Part shown: positions 1 to 8,613 of the stretch, piece by piece
Layout: each line of letters starts with the position of its first letter
Position numbering within the stretch: position 1 is the stretch's first letter
Assembly (NCBI GenBank): GCA_016125285.1
Contig: WGMA01000041.1
Span: 1 to 64,000 of the forward strand
DNA: 64,000 bases
From: Phycisphaera sp.
GTDB taxonomy: Bacteria > Planctomycetota > Phycisphaerae > Phycisphaerales > Zrk34
Reading direction: 5' to 3'
Notes under the pieces: model-generated
Told to the model about the DNA's origin: nothing
What the model saw: only the letters and a program-made list of their open reading frames with translations
Databases searched by the model: none
Translations under genes and position numbers: made by a program

Positions 1-185
1 GCGCGCGGATCGGCCCGTTCGTCCAGTTTCTAAACTGATGGGATTCGCCCGGTCGCCCGGCCGTAAGTCCTGCCTACCTGTGCCCTTCCCGCCGTTTCCC
101 GCGCCTTCCCGCCCTGTCCCGTATTGATCGTGGGTTCATGATCGGTCGCGCGCACGGGATGGGAATCGGGCGTTGAGTTTTTGCG

Positions 186-1274
186 TCAGATCACCACGGC
201 GGGAAGCATGCCGAGTTCGACGAGGCAGCGCCAGGTCATGTAGGCGAAGTAGAGCAGCAGGGCGACGGCGCCTTCCCAGCGGGAGACGGTGTGGCCGCCG
301 GTGATCGCGAAGGGCAGCAGCAGCAGGGACAGCACGGTGACCATGATGAGGTCGGGCACGCCGCCGTTGGTGGGCACGTCGACGGGGTTGACGGTGGCGG
401 TGACGCCCATGATGAACAGCAGGTTCCAGATGTTGGAGCCGACGACGTTGCCGACGGCGATGTCGGTGTGGCCGCGGAGGACAGCCATGACGCTGGTGAC
501 GAGTTCGGGCAGGCTGGTGCCGATGGCGACGACGGTCAGGCCGATGAGGGCTTCGTCGATGCCCGCGGCGGCGGCGATGCCGGTGGCGCCGTCGACGGTG
601 AGCTTGCCGCCGAGCATGACGCCGACGAGGCCGCCGAGCAGGAACAGCGTCGCGGGGCCGGCCGAGAGGTTGCCGGTCTCCTCGATCTCCTCCTCCATGG
701 CGCTGACCAGATCCGCGTCGCCGTCCGCGGCGGCCTGGGCTTCGGCGGCGGCCTGCGCCTCGGCCTTCGCGTGCGCGTCGGCGCGTGTCTGCTTGCGCTG
801 ACTCATCGCCTGCGCGAAGATGTACATCATGAACCCGCCGAACATCGCCAGCAGGATGAAGCCGTCGCTACGCGAGATGATGTCCTTCTCGCCGCCGACC
901 TTCGTGTCGAGGCCCATCGCGACGACGGCGAACGTCGCGACGAGCATGAGCGGGATTTCGCGTGTGATGACCGAGCGCTGACACACCAGCGGGCGGATCA
1001 GCGCGGTGATGCCGACGATCAGGCCGATGTTCGCGATGTTCGAGCCGATGATGTTGCCGAAGCTGATGCCGCTCTGGTTCTTGTACGCGGCGACGATGTT
1101 GACCGCGAGCTCCGGCGCGCTGGTGCCGAACGCCACGACCGTCAGGCCGATCAGCAGCGTGCTGACGCCCACGGCCTTGGACAGCGACACCGCGCCGCGG
1201 ACGAGGACCTCGCCGCCGCCCACCAGCAGCAGGATGCCCACGACCAGCCACAGCACATCGAGGATCACGTCCAT
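186..1274 (-). CDS. Calcium/sodium antiporter, CaCA (YrbG-like) family
   Basis: This inner-membrane cation exchanger of 362 residues would export Ca2+ (or another cation) in exchange for Na+ or H+. Two inverted alpha repeats are visible. The first, about residues 30-95, carries GTSAPEL and a GSNIANIG helix. The second, about residues 235-295, carries GTSLPEL and GSNIWNLL. These Glu-containing motifs form the ion site in this family. The repeats are joined by a charged, Ala/Glu-rich cytoplasmic loop at about residues 158-205, which is longer than in the shortest family members. The length is normal for bacterial members. The ATG lies 13 bases after the purB stop, so the two genes probably share a transcript. 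The transported ion is inferred from family only. Confidence 0.9.
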   Translation of the reverse strand: MDVILDVLWLVVGILLLVGGGEVLVRGAVSLSKAVGVSTLLIGLTVVAFGTSAPELAVNIVAAYKNQSGISFGNIIGSNIANIGLIVGITALIRPLVCQRSVITREIPLMLVATFAVVAMGLDTKVGGEKDIISRSDGFILLAMFGGFMMYIFAQAMSQRKQTRADAHAKAEAQAAAEAQAAADGDADLVSAMEEEIEETGNLSAGPATLFLLGGLVGVMLGGKLTVDGATGIAAAAGIDEALIGLTVVAIGTSLPELVTSVMAVLRGHTDIAVGNVVGSNIWNLLFIMGVTATVNPVDVPTNGGVPDLIMVTVLSLLLLPFAITGGHTVSRWEGAVALLLYFAYMTWRCLVELGMLPAVVI

Positions 1275-1287
1275 GAAGGATTACGCC

Positions 1288-2724
1288 TCAGACTTTCAGT
1301 TCGACCGCCGCGCCGATCGCGTCGGCGTAGCGGGCGCGGATCGGGTCGACGACCTCGGCGATAAACGCGTCGACCTGCTGCGGGGCACGGCCGATGAAGT
1401 GCGACGGATTCAGCTCCGCGTGCAGGTCGATCCCCGCGAACATCGCTTCGCCGCCTAGCCGTTCGAGCAGGTCGTTGTCGGCCCCCTCGGACTTGACCTG
1501 CGCCGCGGCGTCCTGCGAGTGCTTGCGGATCACTTCGTGCGCCTCCTGCCGGTCGGCGCCGCGCCGCACCGCCGCCATCATCAGGTTCTCGCTGGCCATG
1601 AACGGCAGCTCCTTCGCGAGGTTCGCCGCGACGGTCTTCTCGTACACGACGATGCCGCGCGTCACGTTCACCATCAAATCTAGCACGCCGTCGATTGCCA
1701 GAAACGGCTCGGGCAGCGTGAGACGTCGCACGGATGAATCGTCGAGCGTGCGTTCCATCCACTGCTCGGCGGCGGTGACGAACGGCGTCTGCGTCAGGCC
1801 GATGACGAAGCGCGACAGCCCGCAGATGCGTTCGCAGCGCATCGGGTTGCGTTTGTACGCCATGGCCGACGAGCCGATCTGGTTCTTCTCGAACGGCTCT
1901 TCGAGTTCCTTGCGGTTGGCGAGCAGACGGATGTCGGTGGCGAACTTCGCGCACGCCGCGGCGACACCGGCCAGCGACGACGCGACGAGCCCGTCGACGA
2001 TGCGCGGGTACGTCTGTCCGCTGACGGGCAGGCGCTTGTTCACGTCCCAGCCCATCTTCTCGGTGACGAGCCGGTCGAGCTGGTCGACCTTGTCGTGGTC
2101 GCCGTCGAACAGCGCGAGGAACGACGCCTGTGTGCCGGTGGTGCCCTTGACGCCGCGGAAGCGCAGCGTGCTGATGCGGTGCTCGACCTCTTCGAGTGCG
2201 ATCGCCAGGTCCTGCGCCCACAGCGTGGCGCGTTTGCCGACGGTGGTCGGCTGGGCGGGCTGGTAGTGGGTGAACCCGAGCGTGGGCAGGGCGCGGTGCT
2301 CGGCGGCGAACGCGCCGAGCGCGTCGATGGCGTTGGCGATCTTCCCGGCCACGAGCCGCAGGGCGTCGCGGATCTGCAGCAGTTCGGTGTTGCAGTTGAC
2401 GAACTGACTGGTGGCGCCGAGGTGGATGATCGGCCGGGCGGTCGGGGCGACGTCGCCGAGGGCGTGCACGTGCGCCATCACGTCGTGGCGGAGGCTGCGT
2501 TCGTACTGGGCGGCGTTGTCGTAGTCGATGTCGTCGAGGTGGGCGCGGAGCTCGTCGAGCTGGGCGGGGGTGATGGCCAGGCCGAGCTCGGCTTCGGACT
2601 CGGCCAGGGCGAGCCAGAGGCGGCGCCAGGTGGAGAACTTGCGGTGGGGGCTCCAGATGTCCTGCATCGCCGCGGAGGCGTTGCGTGTGGCGAGGGGAGA
2701 CTCGTAGCGGTTTTTGCTATCCAT
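1288..2724 (-). CDS. purB: Adenylosuccinate lyase
   Basis: PurB catalyses two beta-eliminations in purine synthesis: SAICAR to AICAR, and adenylosuccinate to AMP. The 478-residue product has the fumarase/aspartase superfamily signature [11 protein letters not shown] near the middle. The SSxM..K.NP core is the mobile catalytic loop, with Ala where many members have Pro. A TSQ motif follows a conserved HLGA. The frame is open upstream to 2835, but the ATG at 2724 gives the expected N-terminus ([11 protein letters not shown]), and an AGGA-like site lies about a dozen bases before it. It is transcribed ahead of the cation antiporter. The sequence looks closer to the eukaryote-like PurB branch, but this was judged by eye only. 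Confidence 0.95.
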   Translation of the reverse strand: MDSKNRYESPLATRNASAAMQDIWSPHRKFSTWRRLWLALAESEAELGLAITPAQLDELRAHLDDIDYDNAAQYERSLRHDVMAHVHALGDVAPTARPIIHLGATSQFVNCNTELLQIRDALRLVAGKIANAIDALGAFAAEHRALPTLGFTHYQPAQPTTVGKRATLWAQDLAIALEEVEHRISTLRFRGVKGTTGTQASFLALFDGDHDKVDQLDRLVTEKMGWDVNKRLPVSGQTYPRIVDGLVASSLAGVAAACAKFATDIRLLANRKELEEPFEKNQIGSSAMAYKRNPMRCERICGLSRFVIGLTQTPFVTAAEQWMERTLDDSSVRRLTLPEPFLAIDGVLDLMVNVTRGIVVYEKTVAANLAKELPFMASENLMMAAVRRGADRQEAHEVIRKHSQDAAAQVKSEGADNDLLERLGGEAMFAGIDLHAELNPSHFIGRAPQQVDAFIAEVVDPIRARYADAIGAAVELKV

Positions 2725-2823
2725 GCGTGGGGTCCTAGAATCATTCGTGCGACCCGCGGCACGCTGCGCACACCTTCGGGTTCCGATCGGTCGGTGGTTC
2801 AACCCCGGCCCTGACAGTCGAAG

Positions 2824-2852
2824 TTGACCGGTCACTGCAAGACCGTCATAGT
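2824..2852 (+). promoter_or_regulatory. Sigma-70-like promoter of the sigma/anti-sigma pair
   Basis: TTGACC at 2824-2829 is followed by a 17-base spacer and CATAGT at 2847-2852. This would start transcription near 2859 and leave a leader of about 88 bases before the sigma-factor ATG at 2947. It diverges from purB. Confidence 0.5.
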
Positions 2853-2946
2853 AACACTCACACGAGGGTTACGACAGCCCCGCGCGCCCCCGTGGCGCGT
2901 GCCCGGCCGACCACGACTCGCCAACACCACCGGGGCAAACTGGCCC

Positions 2947-3576
2947 ATGAAGTCGGACGACACGAATCTAACCCCAGAGCGCGAGACGGAGCTGGTCGAA
3001 GCCGCACTCGCGGGCGATCGCAATGCGCTGGGGACGCTGCTGACGTGCTACCAGAAGCGTGTCTACCACCTGTGCCTCCGCATGGTGTCGAACCCCGACG
3101 ACGCGGCGGATATCACGCAGGACGTGCTCGTCCGCGCGATCCAGCATCTCGGCGGTTTCCGACAGGGCAGCCGCTTCAGCACGTGGCTGTTCCGCATCGC
3201 CATGAACGCCGCGATCAGTCACCTCCGCCGCAGCCGCGTCCGCTCGGCCCTGAGCCTCGAAAGCACCTACGGCGGCGATGACACGGCCACCCCCCTCAAA
3301 GCAAAGATGGTTTCCGAACGGGAACCCGGACCCGCCGAGAGCGTCGAACAAGATGAGCAGGTGCAGCAGCTGATGCGGGCATTGGATGCCCTGGATACCC
3401 AGCTGCGGAGCGTCATCCTCCTAAGAGACTTGGAGGAAATGGATTATCAGCAGATCGCCGATGTGCTGAACGTCCCGCTGGGCACCGTGAAGAGTCGCTT
3501 GTTCCGGGCGCGATTGGCCCTGCGGCAGATTATGGAAGGCCGCATGGTGCTGAAATCGGAGGTTTCCGATGGTTGA
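2947..3576 (+). CDS. RNA polymerase sigma factor, ECF-like sigma-70 family
   Basis: This 209-residue alternative sigma factor recruits RNA polymerase to a dedicated promoter set. Region 2 spans about residues 25-95 and contains the DAADITQDV stretch and the FSTWLFRIAMN -10-binding helix. Region 4 spans about residues 150-200 and has a helix-turn-helix around DYQQIADVLNVPLGTVKSR. An acidic linker of about 50 residues separates them. The frame opens at 2824, but that would place the coding start on top of the promoter, so the ATG at 2947 is preferred. It has no strong Shine-Dalgarno. The last 8 bases overlap the next gene, whose ribosome site GGAGG lies inside this one. That coupling is typical of a sigma factor and its regulator. 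Confidence 0.9.
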   Translation: MKSDDTNLTPERETELVEAALAGDRNALGTLLTCYQKRVYHLCLRMVSNPDDAADITQDVLVRAIQHLGGFRQGSRFSTWLFRIAMNAAISHLRRSRVRSALSLESTYGGDDTATPLKAKMVSEREPGPAESVEQDEQVQQLMRALDALDTQLRSVILLRDLEEMDYQQIADVLNVPLGTVKSRLFRARLALRQIMEGRMVLKSEVSDG

Positions 3577-4885
3577 AGGATATGACGAAACATTGCTTCT
3601 GGGCTACGTCGAAGGCGAGCTGAACGACGCCGAGCGACAGTACGTCCAGCGTTGGCTGAACAAGGACCCGCAACTCGCGGAGCTGTTGCAGCAGATGGTC
3701 GACGATCGCAACGGCGTGCGTGTGCTGCCGGTGCCGGCGATGCCGCAGCGCGTCGTCGACGAGGTCGATCGCGAGCTGAACCGCGTCGCGGCGATGGAGG
3801 CGATGGCGTCGGCCGCATCGGGCGGCGCCGCGAGCGACACGCCGGGCGAAAGCGCGGCGGAGCTCGATGGCGAGCCGGTCTACGTCATGCCCGGCTGGAT
3901 GGGCGGCCTGGCTGTCGCGGCGAGCATCGTCATCCTGCTGACGCTGTTCCTCATCTCCATGCCCAACCCCAACAAGGCCAAGCCCGGCAGCCGCGACGTG
4001 GCGGACAACACACTCGTGACGGACCCCGGCGCGCTGGGCGGCGGGGCCGGTGGCCAGCCGGCGACGTCCGGCGGACCCGACTCCGCAGTCGCGCAGCGCA
4101 ACCCGGACGGCACGCTGCCGTACGCCGACGACAACAGCCGCGACCAGCGCGTGACCACGCCCCCGGCGATCGCCGAAACCACGCCCAGCGTGACCGATCC
4201 CGCGAACACGGGCGTCGACTCGAAACAGACGCTGGCCGACGCGGCCGACGCGGCCCGGCGCAATCCGCCCAAGCCCGACACGGCCAACACGCCCGTTAAG
4301 CCGGCGACCACCACGGTCTACGCGGCCGACGCGCCCTCCGCCGAGCTCAAGCGACTGCTCGAGCAGGGCGGCACCAAGCTCACCAAGCCTGCGGCCGGTG
4401 ACAACGGCGCACCGACAACACCGGACGAGCGCCGCACCGTGCAGGACATCGCCGCGATCGTCAAGTTCCTGCGTGACAACCCCGGCCGCTCCGGTGAGGT
4501 CGAGCTGCACATCGCCAGCCGCGACACGAAGCGCACGCTCCGCATGCTCAAGGACCTCTCGGCCGGCGATCAGCCCGTCGACGAGACCGCCAAGCCGCCG
4601 GTGACGTACCCGATGATGCTCGGCGTCGAGCAGCTCGACGCGGCGATCAACACGATCGCGACCGACGTTTTTCACGCCGATGTGTACTTCAAGGCCCGCC
4701 CGACGCTCGCCGCAGGCAGCGTCCCGCGCGACGCGTCCAAGCCCCGCGACACCGGCTACGCCCCGTGGCCCTCGCTCGCGCCCGACTACCAGGCGATCCT
4801 CCAGCAGCAGATCCCCTCGCGCGACAACCCGCTGAGCAACACGCAGCCGGTGATCAGCATCTCGGTCACCGTCGAAGCGCCGTAA
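3569..4885 (+). CDS. Putative membrane-bound anti-sigma factor
   Basis: The protein has 438 residues. The N-terminal 50 residues (LLLGYVEGELNDAERQ, then DPQLAELLQQM) resemble the short helical domain of cytoplasmic anti-sigma factors. They lack the HxxxCxxC zinc motif of the ZAS type. A single transmembrane helix follows at about residues 110-130 (GGLAVAASIVILLTLFLI), then a long Pro/Thr/Asp-rich linker and a C-terminal envelope domain with no family that I recognise. Translation starts at an ATG with GGAGG six bases upstream, overlapping the sigma-factor gene by 8 bases. The role is inferred from this overlap and the topology: it would hold the sigma factor at the membrane until an envelope signal arrives. 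Confidence 0.7.
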   Translation: MVEGYDETLLLGYVEGELNDAERQYVQRWLNKDPQLAELLQQMVDDRNGVRVLPVPAMPQRVVDEVDRELNRVAAMEAMASAASGGAASDTPGESAAELDGEPVYVMPGWMGGLAVAASIVILLTLFLISMPNPNKAKPGSRDVADNTLVTDPGALGGGAGGQPATSGGPDSAVAQRNPDGTLPYADDNSRDQRVTTPPAIAETTPSVTDPANTGVDSKQTLADAADAARRNPPKPDTANTPVKPATTTVYAADAPSAELKRLLEQGGTKLTKPAAGDNGAPTTPDERRTVQDIAAIVKFLRDNPGRSGEVELHIASRDTKRTLRMLKDLSAGDQPVDETAKPPVTYPMMLGVEQLDAAINTIATDVFHADVYFKARPTLAAGSVPRDASKPRDTGYAPWPSLAPDYQAILQQQIPSRDNPLSNTQPVISISVTVEAP

Positions 4886-4890
4886 GGGAA

Positions 4891-4915
4891 AATGACCAAT
4901 GACCAAGCACCAATG
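4891..4915 (+). repeat. Left arm of a perfect 25-bp inverted repeat
   Basis: The arm begins AATGACCAATGACC and ends CACCAATG. Its exact reverse complement lies at 5602-5626. The two arms bracket the small lipoprotein-like gene. This arm also supplies an apparent ATG at 4892 and an artificial N-terminus reading MTNDQAPMTN. The composition resembles short intergenic repeats that I associate with planctomycete genomes. Confidence 0.85.
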
Positions 4916-4966
4916 ACCAACAGCGCCAGCAGCGTGTTGGCACGGTATCGGTCTTCGGTCCAGGCA

Positions 4967-5578
4967 GTGGGGCACGTCGGTAGATCGATCGTGGCGTGCA
5001 TGATTGCGGCGTTGTTCGTCGGGTGCGCGTCCGTTCAGCCGGATGTCGATTGCGCACGGTGCGAAGCGAGACTGCGCATCACACGTCTCTACTCCGAGTG
5101 GCGCCACGCAACAGTTGAAAACGAGACGCAGCGTCTTGGGCGTCTGTACGTAGCGGTTGATCGCGAACTCGAAGCAACTGACACAGGGGGACTCGAAGGT
5201 GAAGACCTCTACTGGCGGGGACGCATGATCCTCATCCGGGCCGAAGTGGAGCTTTACTCAGTAGGGTCGACACGGGCGTATCGCGGCCTTGAGCGATACG
5301 CCGAAGTCTACGGTCGCTTCCCCGACCTGATTGCGCAGCATGGCGCCTTGGTTGTGATGAGCCTGATACATGCGCATGCATATGACGCCGCGCGTGATCG
5401 GGTTGAGCGTCTGTTGAAGCGGAAGGACTTCGATTCATTCGACGCATTGATGCAGATCGTCACGTTCACCGAGCGCGAGCGGCGAGACTTACGGGTCCTA
5501 CCCGGCGGCAGCAGCATCTCCGGTGAGATCGACCGATTTCTCGGGTATCTGCAGGATCGGCTCCGCGAATTGCGTTGA
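4967..5578 (+). CDS. Hypothetical lipoprotein-like protein
   Basis: I do not recognise the family. The frame is open from 4892, but its first ten codons are the inverted repeat, so a GTG at 4967 is the more credible start (203 residues). An ATG at 5000 is another option. From 4967 there is a basic residue, then a hydrophobic stretch ending ALFVGC, a lipobox-like site that would make this a lipid-anchored envelope protein. The rest is predominantly helical, with Arg/Glu-rich segments resembling TPR-like pairs but no clear repeat. Codon use looks less GC-biased than in the flanking genes. Together with the flanking inverted repeat, this suggests an inserted cassette. The function is unknown. 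Confidence 0.6.
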   Translation: MGHVGRSIVACMIAALFVGCASVQPDVDCARCEARLRITRLYSEWRHATVENETQRLGRLYVAVDRELEATDTGGLEGEDLYWRGRMILIRAEVELYSVGSTRAYRGLERYAEVYGRFPDLIAQHGALVVMSLIHAHAYDAARDRVERLLKRKDFDSFDALMQIVTFTERERRDLRVLPGGSSISGEIDRFLGYLQDRLRELR

Positions 5579-5601
5579 GGATGGTTTGTAGCCCGGTTGG
5601 G

Positions 5602-5626
5602 CATTGGTGCTTGGTCATTGGTCATT
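5602..5626 (-). repeat. Right arm of the perfect 25-bp inverted repeat
   Basis: This is the exact reverse complement of 4891-4915 (25 of 25 bases). It lies 34 bases upstream of the coaX -10 box. The 686 bases between the arms hold only the lipoprotein-like gene. No transposase is present. Confidence 0.85.
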
Positions 5627-5659
5627 CTCGGCTCGCGTGTCCATGCGGGCCGCGTCGTT

Positions 5660-5665
5660 TATACT
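5660..5665 (+). promoter_or_regulatory. -10 box of coaX, leaderless arrangement
   Basis: TATACT ends 7 bases before the coaX ATG at 5673. A start site 6-7 bases after a -10 hexamer would coincide with the ATG, giving an mRNA without a leader. No Shine-Dalgarno is visible. Confidence 0.5.
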
Positions 5666-5672
5666 CCCCGTC

Positions 5673-6443
5673 ATGAGTGTGAATCTGTTGGCTATCAGTG
5701 TGGGCAACACGCGGACGCAGGTCGGCGCGTTTATCGATGACAAGCTGGCGGGCATGCAGCACGTCGGCAACGACGCGCTGGAGACGCTGCCGGCGATCCT
5801 GCAGGAGCTCTGGCCGGGCGTGGAGCGCGGCGGTGACGCGGCGGTGTATCTCGCGTCGGTCAATCCCCGGGTGAGCGAGCGGGTCGGCGAGATCGTCATC
5901 GAGACGCTGCGCGTGCCGGTGGTGCGGATCGAGTCGGACGTGCCGGTGGCGATCGGGCGGCAGCTCGACCGCGAGGCGATCGTCGGCGAGGACCGGCTGC
6001 TGTGCGCCGCGGGCGCGTTCGATCGCGCCAAGGTCGCGTGTGCTGTGATCGACGCGGGCACGGCCGTGACGGTCGACTTCGTCGATGGCGCGGGCACCTT
6101 CCACGGCGGGGCGATCCTGCCCGGCGCTCAGCTCATGCTCGACGCGTTGCACGATCGCACGGCCCAGCTGCCGGAGGTGAAGTTCGATAAGCCCGACGAC
6201 ACGATCGGCCACAACACCGTGCAGGCGATGCGTACCGGCGCGTTCCACGGCGTGCGCGGCGCCGTGCGCGAGCTCGTCGAGAAATACGCCGAGACCTACC
6301 AGGCGTACCCCAAGGTGATCGCGACCGGCGGCGACGCCGAGACGCTGTTCAAGGACTACGACCTCGTCGAGGCGATCGTGCCCGAGCTGCTGCTGCTGGG
6401 CATCGCCGCGACGCACCGCCACCTGCTCGAATCCTCGGAGTAA
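5673..6443 (+). CDS. coaX: Type III pantothenate kinase
   Basis: CoaX phosphorylates pantothenate, the first step of coenzyme A synthesis. The 256-residue product has the ASKHA-fold motifs in order: a phosphate-1 motif (SVGNTRTQVG, residues 9-18), GEDRLLCAAGAF, the phosphate-2 motif DAGTAVTVDFV with GGAILPG, then a GAFHGVRGAV helix and ATGGDAETL. The first residue of phosphate-1 is normally Asp (DxGNT) and here it is Ser9. This is unusual because that Asp contacts metal or phosphate. All other motifs are intact and the length is normal. The frame opens at 5604 inside the repeat, so the ATG at 5673 is the real start. It is followed closely by two small membrane-protein genes. Confidence 0.9.
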   Translation: MSVNLLAISVGNTRTQVGAFIDDKLAGMQHVGNDALETLPAILQELWPGVERGGDAAVYLASVNPRVSERVGEIVIETLRVPVVRIESDVPVAIGRQLDREAIVGEDRLLCAAGAFDRAKVACAVIDAGTAVTVDFVDGAGTFHGGAILPGAQLMLDALHDRTAQLPEVKFDKPDDTIGHNTVQAMRTGAFHGVRGAVRELVEKYAETYQAYPKVIATGGDAETLFKDYDLVEAIVPELLLLGIAATHRHLLESSE

Positions 6444-6446
6444 CGC

Positions 6447-6950
6447 ATGGATGAGGCCACGCCGACGAAACTGAAGCAGGGCCTGATGACGATACGGGTC
6501 ATCTGGTTCGGGCTGGTGATGGGCCTGACGTTCTTCGCGCTGATCATGGTCTTCGTGGTCAGCAGCCCCGAGCCGCCCGCGACGGGCGTCGCCGCGACGC
6601 GCGAGCCGACGGAGATCCTCGGCCTGGACCTGATGGTCTTCATGGCCATCGCGATGGTCGCGGTCGTGGCGCCGACGGGGCTGGTGGTGCGGACGGTGAT
6701 CTTCAAACGCGCGGAGATCAACGGCGTCGTGCCGATTCAGCAGTACAACTCCGGGTGCATCATCGGGTGGGCATGCTGCGAGGGGCCAGCGTTTTTTTCG
6801 CTCGTCGCGGCGTTTCTGACGCACGACATGCTGCCGAACCTCTGGCCCGCGGCGATCGCGTATGTCGCGCTGCTGCTGCAGTTTCCCACGGGCAAACCGC
6901 TCTACCCCAAGCGCGATCAGTACGCGACGGGACCGATCCAAGAGAAGTGA
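6447..6950 (+). CDS. Hypothetical four-helix membrane protein
   Basis: The product is a 167-residue integral membrane protein of no family that I recognise. Hydrophobic segments lie at about residues 16-40, 58-80, 98-120 and 124-142, with a short basic C-terminus. Its ATG lies 3 bases after the coaX stop, with GGAG upstream inside coaX, so it is co-translated with coaX. Its stop overlaps the GTG of the next gene. That gene has the same layout and both share a VFKR-like segment (VIFKRAEI here, GEVFKRGW there), so the pair may be diverged paralogues. The function is unknown. Confidence 0.75.
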   Translation: MDEATPTKLKQGLMTIRVIWFGLVMGLTFFALIMVFVVSSPEPPATGVAATREPTEILGLDLMVFMAIAMVAVVAPTGLVVRTVIFKRAEINGVVPIQQYNSGCIIGWACCEGPAFFSLVAAFLTHDMLPNLWPAAIAYVALLLQFPTGKPLYPKRDQYATGPIQEK

Positions 6951-7432
6951 GCGACGAACCTTCGCAATCCGAGCAGACCGCCAACGATCGCGTCGCGGCG
7001 ATCAACGCGGCACTGCGTGCGTCGTGGGTCTTGTGGATGGGCATGACGCTGGCGCAGCTGGCGATGCTCGTGGTCGTCATCGTTGTGGGGTACAGCGACG
7101 TGGCGGTCGACGTGGACGAATCGATGCGCGCGGCGGCCGGTCCGCTGGCGTTGTTCGGCGGGGGGCTGCTGCTGATCGGCGTGCCGATCGCGCTGTGGGC
7201 GCGCGGCGAGGTGTTCAAACGCGGGTGGGTCGGCGAGGTGATTCGGCCGGGCGCGTTCCTGTTCGGCAACGTGATCGTCTGGGCGATGCTGGAGAGTGTG
7301 GGCCTGGCCGGATCGGTCGCGGCGCTGCTGGCGGGTCGGGCGCTGCCGCACGGGTTCGTGGCGGTGATCGCGTTCGCGCTGACGCTGTTCACCTGGCCGG
7401 GCGCGGGGCCGATGCGCCCGCGGCGTTTGTGA
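6947..7432 (+). CDS. Hypothetical four-helix membrane protein, GTG start
   Basis: The product has 161 residues with four hydrophobic segments, at about residues 24-47, 64-82, 100-120 and 128-146. Translation starts at a GTG that overlaps the previous stop (GTGA), indicating translational coupling with the 167-residue membrane protein upstream. It has the same size and layout as that protein and a similar EVFKR motif in the central loop, so it may be a second copy. The downstream GTPase gene has its own -10 box, so the transcript may end here. I see nothing that assigns a function. Confidence 0.75.
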   Translation: MSDEPSQSEQTANDRVAAINAALRASWVLWMGMTLAQLAMLVVVIVVGYSDVAVDVDESMRAAAGPLALFGGGLLLIGVPIALWARGEVFKRGWVGEVIRPGAFLFGNVIVWAMLESVGLAGSVAALLAGRALPHGFVAVIAFALTLFTWPGAGPMRPRRL

Positions 7433-7451
7433 GTTGCGCGGGGCGAAGCCG

Positions 7452-7457
7452 TACAAT
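7452..7457 (+). promoter_or_regulatory. -10 box of the MnmE-like GTPase gene
   Basis: TACAAT ends 7 bases before the ATG at 7465, the same spacing as for coaX. It predicts a leaderless mRNA. There is no Shine-Dalgarno. Confidence 0.5.
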
Positions 7458-7464
7458 CGCACGC

Positions 7465-8535
7465 ATGTCGCAGGTCCGTTTCAACATCACCACCGCGATC
7501 ACGCCGGGCGCGATCGCCATCGTGCAACTGCACGGCGCGGCGACGGCCGTCGGTGACCTCGTCGAGGCGCTGACGGGCGATCGTCCGACGGTGCGCTCGC
7601 GCCTGGTCGACATGGCGGGCATCGACGAGGGGCTGGTGGTCGGGCTGCGTGACGACTGGGTGCAGCTGATGCCGCACGGCGGGGTGCGCGTGGTGCAGCG
7701 GCTGGCGGAGAAGCTGCGCGAGCTGGGCGCGGTGGCGGAGCCGGACGCGTCGCCGCGCGACGTGTACCCCGAGGCGTCGAGCGACCTGGAGGCCGACATG
7801 CTCGCGACGCTGGCGCGTGCGGCGAGCCCCGCGGCGATCGATCGTCTGCTCGCGCAGCCGCGGTGTTGGGCCGACGCGCTCGCCGGTGACCTTGATGTCG
7901 ACGCGGTGATGCGACACAGCAACGCGCTCGACCGCCTCGTCACGCCGCCGACCGTCGTGCTGGTGGGCATGGCGAACGTCGGCAAGAGCACGCTGAGCAA
8001 CTGGGTGATGGGGCGTGCGTCGAGCATCACGGCGGATCTGCCGGGCACGACGCGCGACTGGGTCGCGGGGCTGGCGGAGCTGCCGACGCCGATCGGCGAG
8101 CTGGCCGTACGCTGGATCGACACGCCGGGCCTGCGCGGCGTCCATGAGGCGGACGCGATCGAGCAACGCGCGATCGACCTGGCTCGCCGTGTGATCACCG
8201 ACGCCGACGTGCTGATCAGCGTGCGCGACCCCGCGACGTCTCACCCGGCGGCGCACGCGTTGCCGCGTCGGCCCGACGTTTACGTCATCAACAAGGCAGA
8301 CCTGCTGTCCGCCGACGACGCCTCAGCCGCGGCGGTGCGCGACCCGGGCGTCGTCCGCGTGTCGGCGCTGCGTGGCGAGGGCGTCGACGAACTGGCGAGC
8401 GCGATCGTCGACGCGTTGGGGATCGACGTCGACGTGATCGACGCGCCCACGCCGTGGGCTTTCAGCGAGGCGCTGCGCGGGATGGTGCAGGCGCGCGACG
8501 TCGAGGCGTTGCGGCGATACGCGGGTGTGGCGTGA
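7465..8535 (+). CDS. MnmE/TrmE-related GTPase, shortened paralogue
   Basis: This 356-residue protein has the plan of the tRNA-modification GTPase MnmE: an N-terminal folate-type domain (residues 1-115), a helical linker, and an inserted G domain. The G motifs are clear: GMANVGKST (G1, about residue 168), PGTTRD (G2), DTPGL (G3) and NKAD (G4). It is about 100 residues shorter than true MnmE. It lacks the C-terminal C(I/V)GK motif, whose Cys is needed to modify U34 of tRNA. The N-terminal domain is also weakly conserved. It is probably a paralogue with another role rather than mnmE itself, so I give no gene symbol. It is followed by a strong hairpin. Confidence 0.75.
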   Translation: MSQVRFNITTAITPGAIAIVQLHGAATAVGDLVEALTGDRPTVRSRLVDMAGIDEGLVVGLRDDWVQLMPHGGVRVVQRLAEKLRELGAVAEPDASPRDVYPEASSDLEADMLATLARAASPAAIDRLLAQPRCWADALAGDLDVDAVMRHSNALDRLVTPPTVVLVGMANVGKSTLSNWVMGRASSITADLPGTTRDWVAGLAELPTPIGELAVRWIDTPGLRGVHEADAIEQRAIDLARRVITDADVLISVRDPATSHPAAHALPRRPDVYVINKADLLSADDASAAAVRDPGVVRVSALRGEGVDELASAIVDALGIDVDVIDAPTPWAFSEALRGMVQARDVEALRRYAGVA

Positions 8536-8548
8536 GGCGCACAAGAGA

Positions 8549-8570
8549 CCCACGGGGCGGAACCCGTGGG
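8549..8570. terminator. Bidirectional hairpin between convergent genes
   Basis: CCCACGGG at 8549-8556 and CCCGTGGG at 8563-8570 form an 8-bp stem with a 6-base loop. It sits between the GTPase gene and the convergent secreted-protein gene. There is no T-tract, so it is either a weak terminator or an intergenic palindromic repeat. Confidence 0.5.
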
Positions 8571-8613
8571 CTTGGGTGTGAGTGCGAGGGTCATCGCGTG
8601 TTGACGCAACCGA

